Assembly (NCBI RefSeq): GCF_042663225.1 | Contig: NZ_JBHTAA010000005.1 | Span: forward strand, 1,674,001-1,738,000 | Origin: Haloferax namakaokahaiae | Lineage (GTDB): Archaea > Halobacteriota > Halobacteria > Halobacteriales > Haloferacaceae | DNA: 64,000 bases | Reading direction: 5' to 3' | Shown: in pieces, positions 49,690 to 57,332 of the stretch | Numbering within the stretch: the first letter of the stretch is position 1 | Layout of the letters: each line of letters begins with the position of its first letter | Program-made: the position numbers and the translations under genes | The notes under the pieces: model-generated | The model's input: only the letters and a program-made list of their open reading frames with translations | Told to the model about the DNA's origin: nothing | Database searches by the model: none

Positions 49690-49899
49690 ATGTCGGACCC
49701 GAAACGAGAAGCGTGCGGACGGTGTTCGTTGACGACCGTCGTGGACGCGACGGCCGACGGTGGACCGAACCCATTCGATGGCGACCGTATCGAACTCGAC
49801 GATAGTGACCTCCGCCGAACGTCGCCATCGGCGTGGTTCGAAGGTCTCTCGGCTCGACTCGACGCGTTCGCCGAGCGCGTCATCTTTGGTTCTCGATAA
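49690..49899 (+). CDS. Small protein with CxxC, function unknown
   Basis: 69 residues from the ATG at 49690, chosen because a TATA-like GTTTATTC (49658-49665) is centred 28 bases before it; a longer version begins at 49666. It has one CGRC knuckle at residues 8-11, an acidic middle (DGDRIELDDSDLRR) and an amphipathic C-terminal helix (AWFEGLSARLDAFAERVIF). Divergent from the cupin gene. Confidence 0.6.
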   Translation: MSDPKREACGRCSLTTVVDATADGGPNPFDGDRIELDDSDLRRTSPSAWFEGLSARLDAFAERVIFGSR

Positions 49900-49959
49900 C
49901 GTATCGCAATAATTTGCTCGCAGAGTTTATATTCTCTAGCGCCTATTCCCGTCAACGAC

Positions 49960-50658
49960 ATGGAAGAGAGCATCTCCGGGTTCAAGTGTCGGGGCACCTG
50001 GGGCGAGGTGGTGGAACACGGCGAACGCGTTACGCGTGCGCTCGCCGACGCCGGAACAAAGGGGGCCGCATTCGACGAGTGGGACGAGTGGCGACCCAAG
50101 TCACACGAGCGCCTTGGAAAGGACGTAAACAAGAAGACCGCAGAGCAGGCGAGCATCGCCGAAGGCGAGGGCGAGAAGGCCGGCAAAAGCCCGAACGACG
50201 ACCTCAAGACGGCGGGTGAGAAACTCACCGACTCCTACGAGAAGGTCGAAGAGGGAGACGGCGAGAGCGCGGTCGAATCGTGGCAAGACTCCATCAACTA
50301 CGTCGCACGCGCGGCCGACTCGGCCGGGCGCAAAGCGCTTCGGAAGGTCGAAGACGCCGTCTATCGGAAGGTCATGACACAACTCGCACCGTACTACTTC
50401 GACAACGAACTCGTCAGCGCCAACATCCAGCAGGTCGGCCGCGGGTCCGAAGAAGAACAGTTCGTCTTCGAAGTGAACGTCAACGACGACGAACTCAAAG
50501 GGACCGTCTCGGACCTGCTTCAACAGTTCGAAGACGAGGTGGACCGCTGGCACATCGACACCGAGAAGGACACCGAAATCGCCGAAGCCGTCGAGGGCGT
50601 CGAGGTGACGGAGGCAGAACGCGAGTCCGAGTCGCCGACGCGTTCGACGACCAACTGA
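49960..50658 (+). CDS. Conserved haloarchaeal protein (DUF5828-like), function unknown
   Basis: 232 residues, highly charged. The N-terminal third contains GTWGEVVEHGERVTRALADAGTKGAAFDEWDEWRPKSHERLGKDVNKKTAEQ in outline, the middle is helical, and the C-terminal third has alternating strands (NELVSANIQQVGRGSEEEQFVFEVNVNDDELKG). I believe this matches the haloarchaeal DUF5828 family, from memory. A TATA box TTTATATT (49926-49933) lies 30 bases before the ATG. Confidence 0.8.
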   Translation: MEESISGFKCRGTWGEVVEHGERVTRALADAGTKGAAFDEWDEWRPKSHERLGKDVNKKTAEQASIAEGEGEKAGKSPNDDLKTAGEKLTDSYEKVEEGDGESAVESWQDSINYVARAADSAGRKALRKVEDAVYRKVMTQLAPYYFDNELVSANIQQVGRGSEEEQFVFEVNVNDDELKGTVSDLLQQFEDEVDRWHIDTEKDTEIAEAVEGVEVTEAERESESPTRSTTN

Positions 50659-50726
50659 CCGACCGTCCCCCGAGGTTCACCTTCCCCTTCGAAAATACTG
50701 ATACCGGCCGCCCGTGATGGGTCCGT

Positions 50727-50963
50727 ATGGCCGAACCGCTGTACATCGACTCCGGTGAGTTGACCGCGGACGAAATCCTCGACCACCTCCGGGACGGTCG
50801 GCGAATCGTCGTCCGCGCCGAGATGCTCGGCGGTACTCACGAGGTGACACTGCGCCACGACGGGAAGATTTTCTACTGCGATACGCCGACGACGCTCCAC
50901 AAGCACGAGGACGAAGCGGGGATGCGAGCGTGCGTCACGAAGATGGGCTACGCCAAGGAGTGA
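50727..50963 (+). CDS. Small conserved haloarchaeal protein, function unknown
   Basis: 78 residues with a compact alpha/beta look: LYIDSGELTADEILDHLRDGRRIVVRAEMLGGTHEVTLRHDGKIFYCDT, then HKHEDEAGMRACVTKMGYAKE. Two single cysteines, no CxxC. It follows the DUF5828-like gene by 68 bases. No family recognised. Confidence 0.75.
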   Translation: MAEPLYIDSGELTADEILDHLRDGRRIVVRAEMLGGTHEVTLRHDGKIFYCDTPTTLHKHEDEAGMRACVTKMGYAKE

Positions 50964-51080
50964 GCACAGCAAGTTCCCGACGTCGAGGAGCGAACGACGA
51001 CAGGCTCACGACGCGAAAGACGAGCGACACCGTGTTCCGGGACGTGAGGGTTTAATTCGACTCACGCCGAAGCATCGTGC

Positions 51081-51449
51081 ATGGCTGACGCACCGGATTT
51101 GGAAGACCTGATTGAGACGAACGACCCGAGTTTCGGGCACGTCCTCGCCTGCGTCTTCGGAATCCAGCGCCACGAGAGTCGGACGTATCTCGCACTCCTC
51201 GACAACCCGGGGAGCACCGTCGCGGAACTCGCAGAGATGCTCGACCGGGACCGCAGTAACGTGAATCGCTCGCTGACGACGCTCTTGGAGAAGGGACTCG
51301 CCGAGCGCCGCCGTCGGTTGCTCGACCCCGGCGGCTACGTCTACCAGTACACGGCGACGCCGCTTCCCGAGGCGAAAGAGATGATGCACGCCGCCCTCGA
51401 CGAGTGGGCCGAGACGGTCCACGACCGAATCGACTCGTTCGGGCGGTAG
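51081..51449 (+). CDS. TrmB-family helix-turn-helix regulator, short form
   Basis: 122 residues. The N-terminal 75 are the TrmB DNA-binding domain (VFGIQRHESRTYLALLDNPGSTVAELAEMLDRDRSNVNRSLTTLLEKGLAERRRRLLDPGGYVYQYTATP in outline), followed by a short helical dimerisation tail; the effector-binding C-terminal domain of full TrmB is absent. The recognition helix is RDRSNVNRSLTTL. A TATA-like GGTTTAATTC lies about 28 bases upstream of the start. It precedes thrC by 89 bases and could regulate it. Confidence 0.85.
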   Translation: MADAPDLEDLIETNDPSFGHVLACVFGIQRHESRTYLALLDNPGSTVAELAEMLDRDRSNVNRSLTTLLEKGLAERRRRLLDPGGYVYQYTATPLPEAKEMMHAALDEWAETVHDRIDSFGR

Positions 51450-51538
51450 TTCTCGTAGACGTCGCTGGCCGAGACGACGCTCGGCAGGTGCCGCCCGAAC
51501 CCTCCCGTTTTTGTCCCTCTGGTGCCACCGCCCGAGCA

Positions 51539-52798
51539 ATGAGCCTCGAACTCACGGCACCTGCCCAAGACGCGCCGGCCGTCGCCGACGACGGCGTCTG
51601 GCTCGAATGTATCGAATGCGGCGAACAGTTCGCGCCGTTCGAGGACATTCGATACACGTGCGACGACTGCGACGGACTCCTCGAAGTCCGCTACGACGAA
51701 CCCGCGACGTGGGACGACTTCGAGGGTCGGGGCGTCTGGCGCTACAACGCCGCCCTGCCGTTCGAAGCGGGCGTCTCGCTCCCCGAGGGCGATACGCCGC
51801 TCCACGAAGTCCCCCGCCTCGAAGCCGACGTCGGCGTCGAGACCCTCCGCATCAAGCACGAGGGGATGAACCCCACGGGGTCGTTCAAAGACCGCGGCAT
51901 GACCGTCGGGGTCCGCGTCGCCAAAGAACTCGGCGTGGACCGTCTCGCCTGCGCATCGACCGGTAACACCTCCGCGGCGCTCGCGGCCTACGGCGCGCGC
52001 GGCGGCATGGAGACGCTCGTGCTCCTCCCCGCCGGTAACGTCGCGGCCGGGAAAATCGCGCAGGCGTCCCTCCACGATGCCCGTATCCTCGAAGTAGACG
52101 GCAACTTCGACTCCTGTCTCGATATCGTCCAAGAACTCGCCGACATGGGCGAGGTCTACCTCCTCAACTCGCTCAACCCCTTCCGCCTCGAAGGCCAGAA
52201 GACCATCGGCCTGGAAATCCTCGAAGCGTTCTTCGACGACTACGACACCTACCCGGACCGCATCGTCCTTCCCGTCGGCAACGCGGGCAACACCTCGGCG
52301 CTCTACAAGGCGTTCCGCGAACTCGTTCAATCTGGTTCGCTCGACGCCGAGGACGTGCCCAAACTCACCGGCGTCCAAGCAGAAGGTGCCGCCCCGATGG
52401 TCGAAGCAGTCGAGAACGGCTGGGACGACACCCGCCGCTGGGACGAAGTCGAGACGAAGGCGACCGCGATTCGCATCGGTAACCCGGTCAACGCCCCCAA
52501 GGCACTGCCCGGCATCCGCGAGACGGGCGGCACCGCCGTCGCCGTCTCCGACGAGGAGATAACCGACGCGCAGCGCGACCTCGCCGCAGAAGGCGTGGGC
52601 GTCGAACCCGCCTCCGCGGCCTCCGTCGCCGGCCTCCGCAAACTCCGCCGCGAGGGCGTCGTCGGCGACGACGAACGGGTCGTCTGTCTCACCACCGGTC
52701 ACCTCCTGAAAGACCCCGACGCAGCCTTCGAAGCGGGCGACGACCCCGAACCCGTCGCCAACGACATCGACGCCGTGCTCGACCTGCTCTCGGAGTAA
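51539..52798 (+). CDS. thrC: Threonine synthase ThrC
   Basis: Final step of threonine synthesis: O-phosphohomoserine to threonine with PLP. 419 residues. An N-terminal zinc-ribbon-like part (Cys24, Cys27, Cys41, Cys44) precedes the PLP domain with Lys117 in NPTGSFKDRGM, CASTGNTSAALAAYGARGGM, LNSLNPFRLEGQKTIG, VLPVGNAGNTSALYK and TTGHLLKDP. Starts at the ATG at 51539, where the conserved N-terminus begins. Neighbouring serA and serB make this an amino-acid biosynthesis neighbourhood. Confidence 0.95.
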   Translation: MSLELTAPAQDAPAVADDGVWLECIECGEQFAPFEDIRYTCDDCDGLLEVRYDEPATWDDFEGRGVWRYNAALPFEAGVSLPEGDTPLHEVPRLEADVGVETLRIKHEGMNPTGSFKDRGMTVGVRVAKELGVDRLACASTGNTSAALAAYGARGGMETLVLLPAGNVAAGKIAQASLHDARILEVDGNFDSCLDIVQELADMGEVYLLNSLNPFRLEGQKTIGLEILEAFFDDYDTYPDRIVLPVGNAGNTSALYKAFRELVQSGSLDAEDVPKLTGVQAEGAAPMVEAVENGWDDTRRWDEVETKATAIRIGNPVNAPKALPGIRETGGTAVAVSDEEITDAQRDLAAEGVGVEPASAASVAGLRKLRREGVVGDDERVVCLTTGHLLKDPDAAFEAGDDPEPVANDIDAVLDLLSE

Positions 52799-52876
52799 CC
52801 CAAAACGGACGCGTTCGCAATCGCGCCAACCGGTCGCGCTCGGCCGTGCGGCAGGTGGACAGTTTCGACCGAGCGG

Positions 52877-52914
52877 CAGACGGACGCAAGTTGTCCGTCT
52901 GACACATTCTTTTT
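52877..52914. terminator. Perfect hairpin followed by T-tract after thrC
   Basis: CAGACGGAC and GTCCGTCTG form a 9-bp perfect stem with a 7-base loop (52877-52901), followed by TTCTTTTT at 52907-52914. It is 79 bases after the thrC stop and 25-60 bases before the next gene. It may be a terminator for thrC; the T-tract could also serve as a weak TATA for the downstream gene, making the palindrome an operator. Confidence 0.5.
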
Positions 52915-52938
52915 GCTGTGTGTCCCGTTGTCACGACT

Positions 52939-53271
52939 ATGTCTGCTTCCAGCATTCCGACTGGAACCGTCAGTTCGGGCGGTTCCGGAGCGCGAACCTA
53001 CCCGCGGGACGACGGGGTCGCAGTGTCGCGCTCGCCGCCACGAACCACCACTGACGCTGAGCGCCTGCAACGCCGAAACGAGGCGCTTCGGAAGGCGAAC
53101 GAGCGCCTTCGACGCCAACTCGCCATCGAAAAGCGCGACCGACAGTCGGTCATCGACGGCTACGAGCACCTGCTCTCCGAGGCACAGCCGCCGCGTCGTG
53201 AAAAACGTGAGAAGATGCCGACAGGCGTCCTGAGCCGCCTCAAATCGTTCGTTCGCCGACTCAGAGCGTGA
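52939..53271 (+). CDS. Coiled-coil protein, function unknown
   Basis: 110 residues. The first 45 are low complexity (Ser/Gly/Thr/Pro); residues about 45-85 form a heptad-like basic coiled coil (DAERLQRRNEALRKANERLRRQLAIEKRDRQSVIDGYEHLL in outline); the C-terminus is basic and amphipathic (VLSRLKSFVRRLRA). Start at the ATG at 52939. Its last 11 bases overlap the convergent serA. Small coiled-coil proteins of this kind are unassigned. Confidence 0.65.
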   Translation: MSASSIPTGTVSSGGSGARTYPRDDGVAVSRSPPRTTTDAERLQRRNEALRKANERLRRQLAIEKRDRQSVIDGYEHLLSEAQPPRREKREKMPTGVLSRLKSFVRRLRA

Positions 53272-54838
53272 TGATGTCCACGTCGATGATACGGTCATCG
53301 GCGAGGAGTTCGTCGCGGACCGCGTCCGGCACTTCGCTGTCGAGGTTGTAGACGGTGAGTGCCTCGCCGCCGGGCTTCGCGCGACGGGCGTTGAACATGC
53401 CTGCGATGTTCACGTCGCCGTCGCCGAGGACGGTGCCGATGAGGCCGATGACTCCGGGTTTGTCGTAGTTGCGAGCGATGAGCATGTGACCGTGCGGAAT
53501 CGCGTCGAGACGGTAGCCGTTGATGCGGACGATACGCGGGTCGTCGCCCGCGAAGAGCGTTCCCGCGATGGTCATCTCTTCGTCGCCGTTGCGGACGGTG
53601 ACGCTCACGAGACTCTGGAAGTCCTCCGACTGGCGGGACTTCGACTCGGTGACGTCGATGCCGCGTTCCTTGGCGATGCGCGGCGCGTTGACGGCGTTGA
53701 CCTGCCATTCGAGCGGCGTGAAGACGCCCTTGAGCGCGGAGGCGGTGACGAGTTCCACGTCCTCGCCCGCGATGTCGCCGTTGTAGCTCACTTCGATTTC
53801 GCCGATGCGGCCGTCGAGCAGTTGGCCGGCGATTTTGCCGGCCGTCTCGGCGAGACCGATGTAGGGACGGATGCGCGGGAAGGCGCTCTCGTCCACCGAC
53901 GGCGCGTTGAGCGCGTTCATCACCGGTTCCTCGCGGAAGGCGGCGACGACTTGGTCGGCCGTCGAGACGGCCACGTTCTCCTGTGCGGCCGAGGTGGACG
54001 CGCCGAGGTGCGGCGTGACGACGATATCGTCCACGTCGAGAAGCGGATTGTCGGGCGAGACGGGTTCGTCGGCGAACACGTCCACTGCCGCCCCGTCGAG
54101 GACGCCGGAATCGACGGCGTGAGCGAGTGCCGCTTCGTCAACGACGCCACCGCGGGCGCAGTTGATGAGATAGCCGCTGCCCATCGTCTCCAACTCGTCG
54201 GTGGAGATGAGGTCTTTCGTCTCGGGGGTCAGCGGCGTGTGCACCGTGAGGAAGTCGGCACGAGAGAGACAGTCGTCGAACTCCACGAGTTCCGCACCGA
54301 GTTGTTCGGCGCGCTCTTGGCCGATGTAGGGGTCGTAGGCGACGATGCTCATCCCGAGCGAGGAGAGTTTCTTTGCGACTTCCTGGCCGACGCGACCCAG
54401 ACCGACGACGCCGAGGGTCTTGCCGTTGACTTCGGTACCGAGGTAGTCGGACTTGGCCCACTCGCCGTTCTTGAGGCGGGCGTGTGCCTGCGGAATCGAG
54501 CGCGCGGCGGCGAAGCCCATGGCGACGGTGTGCTCGGCGGCGGCACGGACGTTGCCTTCGGGGGCGTTGGCGACGATGACGCCGTGTTCCGTGGCGGCCT
54601 CGATGTCGATGTTGTCCACGCCGATACCGGCGCGGCCGACGATGACGAGGTTGGGTGCGGCCTCGAACACCTCGGCGGTGACCTGTGTTCCGGAGCGGAC
54701 GATGAGTCCGTTCGCGTCGGAGACGGCTTCGAGGAGCGCTTCACCTTCGACGTCGTAGGCAGTCTCTACCGCATAACCGGCCTCTCGAATCCGGTCGAGA
54801 CCCGCGTCGGCAATCGGGTCCGTGACGAGTACCTTCAT
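53261..54838 (-). CDS. serA: D-3-phosphoglycerate dehydrogenase SerA
   Basis: First step of serine synthesis. 525 residues, the long form: substrate domain, NAD Rossmann domain with GVVGLGRVGQEVAKKL, catalytic Arg in NCARGGVVDEAAL, His in TPHLGASTSAAQENV with Glu in DVFADEPVSP, then the intervening ASB domain and a C-terminal ACT domain (MLIARNYDKPGVIGLIGTVLGDGDVNIAGMF) for allosteric control by serine. Starts at the ATG at 54838 (MKVLVTDPIAD). Convergent with the coiled-coil gene; serB lies 1.4 kb away. Confidence 0.97.
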   Translation of the reverse strand: MKVLVTDPIADAGLDRIREAGYAVETAYDVEGEALLEAVSDANGLIVRSGTQVTAEVFEAAPNLVIVGRAGIGVDNIDIEAATEHGVIVANAPEGNVRAAAEHTVAMGFAAARSIPQAHARLKNGEWAKSDYLGTEVNGKTLGVVGLGRVGQEVAKKLSSLGMSIVAYDPYIGQERAEQLGAELVEFDDCLSRADFLTVHTPLTPETKDLISTDELETMGSGYLINCARGGVVDEAALAHAVDSGVLDGAAVDVFADEPVSPDNPLLDVDDIVVTPHLGASTSAAQENVAVSTADQVVAAFREEPVMNALNAPSVDESAFPRIRPYIGLAETAGKIAGQLLDGRIGEIEVSYNGDIAGEDVELVTASALKGVFTPLEWQVNAVNAPRIAKERGIDVTESKSRQSEDFQSLVSVTVRNGDEEMTIAGTLFAGDDPRIVRINGYRLDAIPHGHMLIARNYDKPGVIGLIGTVLGDGDVNIAGMFNARRAKPGGEALTVYNLDSEVPDAVRDELLADDRIIDVDIITL

Positions 54839-54972
54839 GCGGATAGGGTCAAACTCATGCGGGTTAAGGATTGCCACAACGGCCTATATCGTGAACATGA
54901 GAGTGTCTCGCACGGCGGGGGTCCGACCGGTGCCGTCACCGTTTTCATTTCCGGCCTAGATACCACTACCAA

Positions 54973-55635
54973 ATGGAACATCGTGCCGGGGAAAGCCCGC
55001 CATCTTCGCCGCAGTTTTCGCTCCCCGACGGCGGGTCAGTACTCATCGCTGGCCCGGCGATGACTCACAAACGACGACTGATGCTCTCGCTTCTCGCCGA
55101 GTCGGACGACTCGCAGCGAGGCGGGAAAATCGTCGTCACGACCCGAAAGCCCGCGCCGACGATAACGACCGAGTTCGAGCACATCGCCGGCCACTCGGCC
55201 GAACAGTTCGAAGTTATCGACACGACGAGCGTGGCCGACCTGCTCTCGCGTGACGCGCGGTCAGCCCAGAGTCGCTACGTCTCGAACCCGGGTGACCTCA
55301 CTGGTATCGGTATCCACCTCACCGAATCGTTGCGCACGCACTTCGAGGCGGGTCGGACTGCTCGGGTCGGTCTCCACGTCCTCTCGACGATTGCGATGTA
55401 CACAGACCTCAAGCGAGTGTTCCAGTTCCTGCACGTCATCACCGGCCGAATCGCGGCCGCGGAGTTCACGGGCGTGTTCACCCTCGACACCGGCTTTATC
55501 GACGACCGCGAACTCGAACTGCTCAAACAGCCGTTCGACGCGCTCATCGAGACGAGAGAGACCGAGAGCCTCGCAGAAGTTCGCACTCGCGGTCTCGATA
55601 TCGGACCGAAGACGTGGACACCGCTTCGCGTCTGA
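54973..55635 (+). CDS. RecA/KaiC-like haloarchaeal protein with degenerate P-loop (DUF7504-like)
   Basis: 220 residues. The layout resembles a compact KaiC/RecA core: GGSVLIAGPAMTHKRRLMLSLL takes the place of Walker A but lacks the GK(T/S), KIVVTTRKPAPTI for strand two, and FTGVFTLDTGFIDDRELELLKQPFDALIETRE near the end. Proteins of this kind in haloarchaea are often annotated DUF7504 or HTR-like and are thought to be signalling ATPase relatives. With the P-loop altered, ATP hydrolysis is unlikely here. Confidence 0.7.
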   Translation: MEHRAGESPPSSPQFSLPDGGSVLIAGPAMTHKRRLMLSLLAESDDSQRGGKIVVTTRKPAPTITTEFEHIAGHSAEQFEVIDTTSVADLLSRDARSAQSRYVSNPGDLTGIGIHLTESLRTHFEAGRTARVGLHVLSTIAMYTDLKRVFQFLHVITGRIAAAEFTGVFTLDTGFIDDRELELLKQPFDALIETRETESLAEVRTRGLDIGPKTWTPLRV

Positions 55636-55649
55636 ACGCCACGACCCCG

Positions 55650-56087
55650 TCAGGCCAAGTGTTCGAGCGCTAAATCGACGACGGGCGAGTCCGTTCGGTC
55701 GAACGAGACGAAGACGCCCGACCACTCGTCGTGCGGATAGATGGCGACGACCGCGTTCTCGAACCAGCGGAGCACCGCGTCTAACTCGCCGTAGTCGTCG
55801 AACTCGGGTTCGGTCACCGGCTCGCCGAGGGCCTTCATCACGATGGCCTTCATTCGCGCGGTTCGCTCTTCGGGCCCGAACTTCGATTCGAGGTCCTCGC
55901 GGAGATACAGCAGTTCGTAGTTCTCACCGTCGTACTGGCCGACGACGCGAACATCGACCTCGTCGAGGTTGCGGAGGCTGTAAATGAACTGTTGGAGCGG
56001 GTCGTCACCCTCACGGCCGAAGTCCTCGGCCAAGTCGGCTTCGACCGCTTCGAGCGTCTCGTGTTCGGCGTCGTGTACCTCGTCCAT
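55650..56087 (-). CDS. Conserved haloarchaeal protein, function unknown
   Basis: 145 residues, acidic. Helical N-terminus followed by an alternating pattern (VDVRVVGQYDGENYELLYLREDLESKFGPEERTARMKAIVMKAL) and a beta-rich end (VAIYPHDEWSGVFVSFDR). The ATG at 56087 is supported by a minus-strand TATA box CTATATATC (56110-56118) 27 bases upstream. Convergent with the RecA-like gene, 14 bases apart. I recognise it only as a haloarchaeal conserved type. Confidence 0.78.
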   Translation of the reverse strand: MDEVHDAEHETLEAVEADLAEDFGREGDDPLQQFIYSLRNLDEVDVRVVGQYDGENYELLYLREDLESKFGPEERTARMKAIVMKALGEPVTEPEFDDYGELDAVLRWFENAVVAIYPHDEWSGVFVSFDRTDSPVVDLALEHLA

Positions 56088-56192
56088 ACTGTCCGTCACG
56101 GAGAGGGCCGATATATAGCACGGTGTCGATTTTTCTCACCGATAACTGCCGACGCGGAAGCTTTGAAACCCCGCGGGAACGACGAGCAATTA

Positions 56193-56840
56193 ATGCGAAT
56201 CATCGCCTTCGACTTCGACGGAACGCTTTCTGACTCGGAGATGACCGTCCTCCTCGGCCGGCGCAACGACACCGCCGAGCAGATGGCAGACATCACCGAG
56301 CGCGCCATGAACGACGAGATAAGCTACGCCGAGAGCCTTCGCTCCCGCGCTCGCCTGCTCGAAGGACTCGAAGAGGAACTCGCCGAGGAGGCCTACGGCG
56401 AGGTCGAACTGCGCCCCGGCGCGGCCGAGTTGATTCGGCGATTGCGCGACCACGGCCACGAAGTCGCTATCTTCACCGGCGGGTTCAAGCGCGGCGTCGA
56501 ACGCGCATTGGAAAAAGAGGGGGTCGAAGTGGACGATATCGTCTCGAACCATCTCCCCGTGAAGGGCGGCCGACTCACCGGCGGCGTCGAAGGGTCGCTC
56601 ATCGAAGGCACCAAAGACACGGCACTCGAGAACTACGCCGCCGAACACGACGTCGATATGAGTCGAACGGTCGCCGTCGGCGACGGCGCGAACGACCTCC
56701 CGATGCTCGAAGTCGCCGGTCTGTCTGTCGGGTTCATCCCGAAAGACGCCGTCCGCCCAGCGTGCGACGTGGTCGTCTCCTCGATGAGTCGATTAGGAAA
56801 GGTGTTCGAGGGCTACGGCATCCTCGACGCCGAAGAGTAA
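56193..56840 (+). CDS. serB: Phosphoserine phosphatase SerB
   Basis: Last step of serine synthesis, HAD hydrolase; 215 residues. HAD motif I AFDFDGTLSD with Asp7 and Asp9, motif II FTGGFKRG, motif III Lys in GTKDTALENY, motif IV VGDGANDLPML. The cap domain lies between residues about 17-70. Starts at the ATG at 56193. The phosphatase is not in one operon with serA but shares the neighbourhood. Confidence 0.9.
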   Translation: MRIIAFDFDGTLSDSEMTVLLGRRNDTAEQMADITERAMNDEISYAESLRSRARLLEGLEEELAEEAYGEVELRPGAAELIRRLRDHGHEVAIFTGGFKRGVERALEKEGVEVDDIVSNHLPVKGGRLTGGVEGSLIEGTKDTALENYAAEHDVDMSRTVAVGDGANDLPMLEVAGLSVGFIPKDAVRPACDVVVSSMSRLGKVFEGYGILDAEE

Positions 56841-57009
56841 CTTCACCGACCGCCCGCTCTTCTCGCATCGTATCCTCCGACGAACAACTCGTGTCTGACA
56901 ATCTGTATTATCTCCAATTATTCAATTTTGAGAGACATCTCCAAAACATCACCCATCTATCGGGCATTTTTGCCCGTAATTCTCTGAAAAGATACTCGGG
57001 GGCCTAGTC

Positions 57010-57017
57010 CTATATAC
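57010..57017 (+). promoter_or_regulatory. TATA box of the sensor/transducer pair
   Basis: CTATATAC, centred 31 bases before the ATG at 57045, in an AT-rich 204-base spacer. It would drive the small membrane protein and the transducer together. Confidence 0.6.
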
Positions 57018-57044
57018 AACTGTTAACATTCGACAATCTGTACC

Positions 57045-57329
57045 ATGGCTTCAGAACTGGCTGCACTCGACCCGAAAGAACTCGTCTTAGTGCTCATCGC
57101 ACTCGTTGGGCTCGTTCCGGTCTTGTTGTTACACACATCACGCTCGAAACTGTTCACTGGGGGCTACCTCTTGCTGTGTGTGGGCGCGCTGGCGACGAAC
57201 GTCGAAGCGCTCGTCCTCGGCGATATTCTCAACCTCGTCGAACACGGTGCCGGTATCGCCGCCTCGGGTATCGTCTTCCTGCTCGCCGCTCGCTCCCAGC
57301 GTGCGGCCGCCGCCGCCGACGGGGAGTGA
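57045..57329 (+). CDS. Small three-helix membrane protein paired with a transducer
   Basis: 94 residues with three helices (about 13-29, 38-57, 64-82) and short loops. The pattern VEALVLGDILNLVEHGAGIA between helices two and three is similar to VAAEHLGLGGAILDIVSV in the next protein. It ends 3 bases before the transducer start, so the pair is surely co-transcribed. No known sensor domain is recognised; it may be a receptor partner within the membrane. Confidence 0.75.
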   Translation: MASELAALDPKELVLVLIALVGLVPVLLLHTSRSKLFTGGYLLLCVGALATNVEALVLGDILNLVEHGAGIAASGIVFLLAARSQRAAAAADGE

Positions 57330-57332
57330 ACG

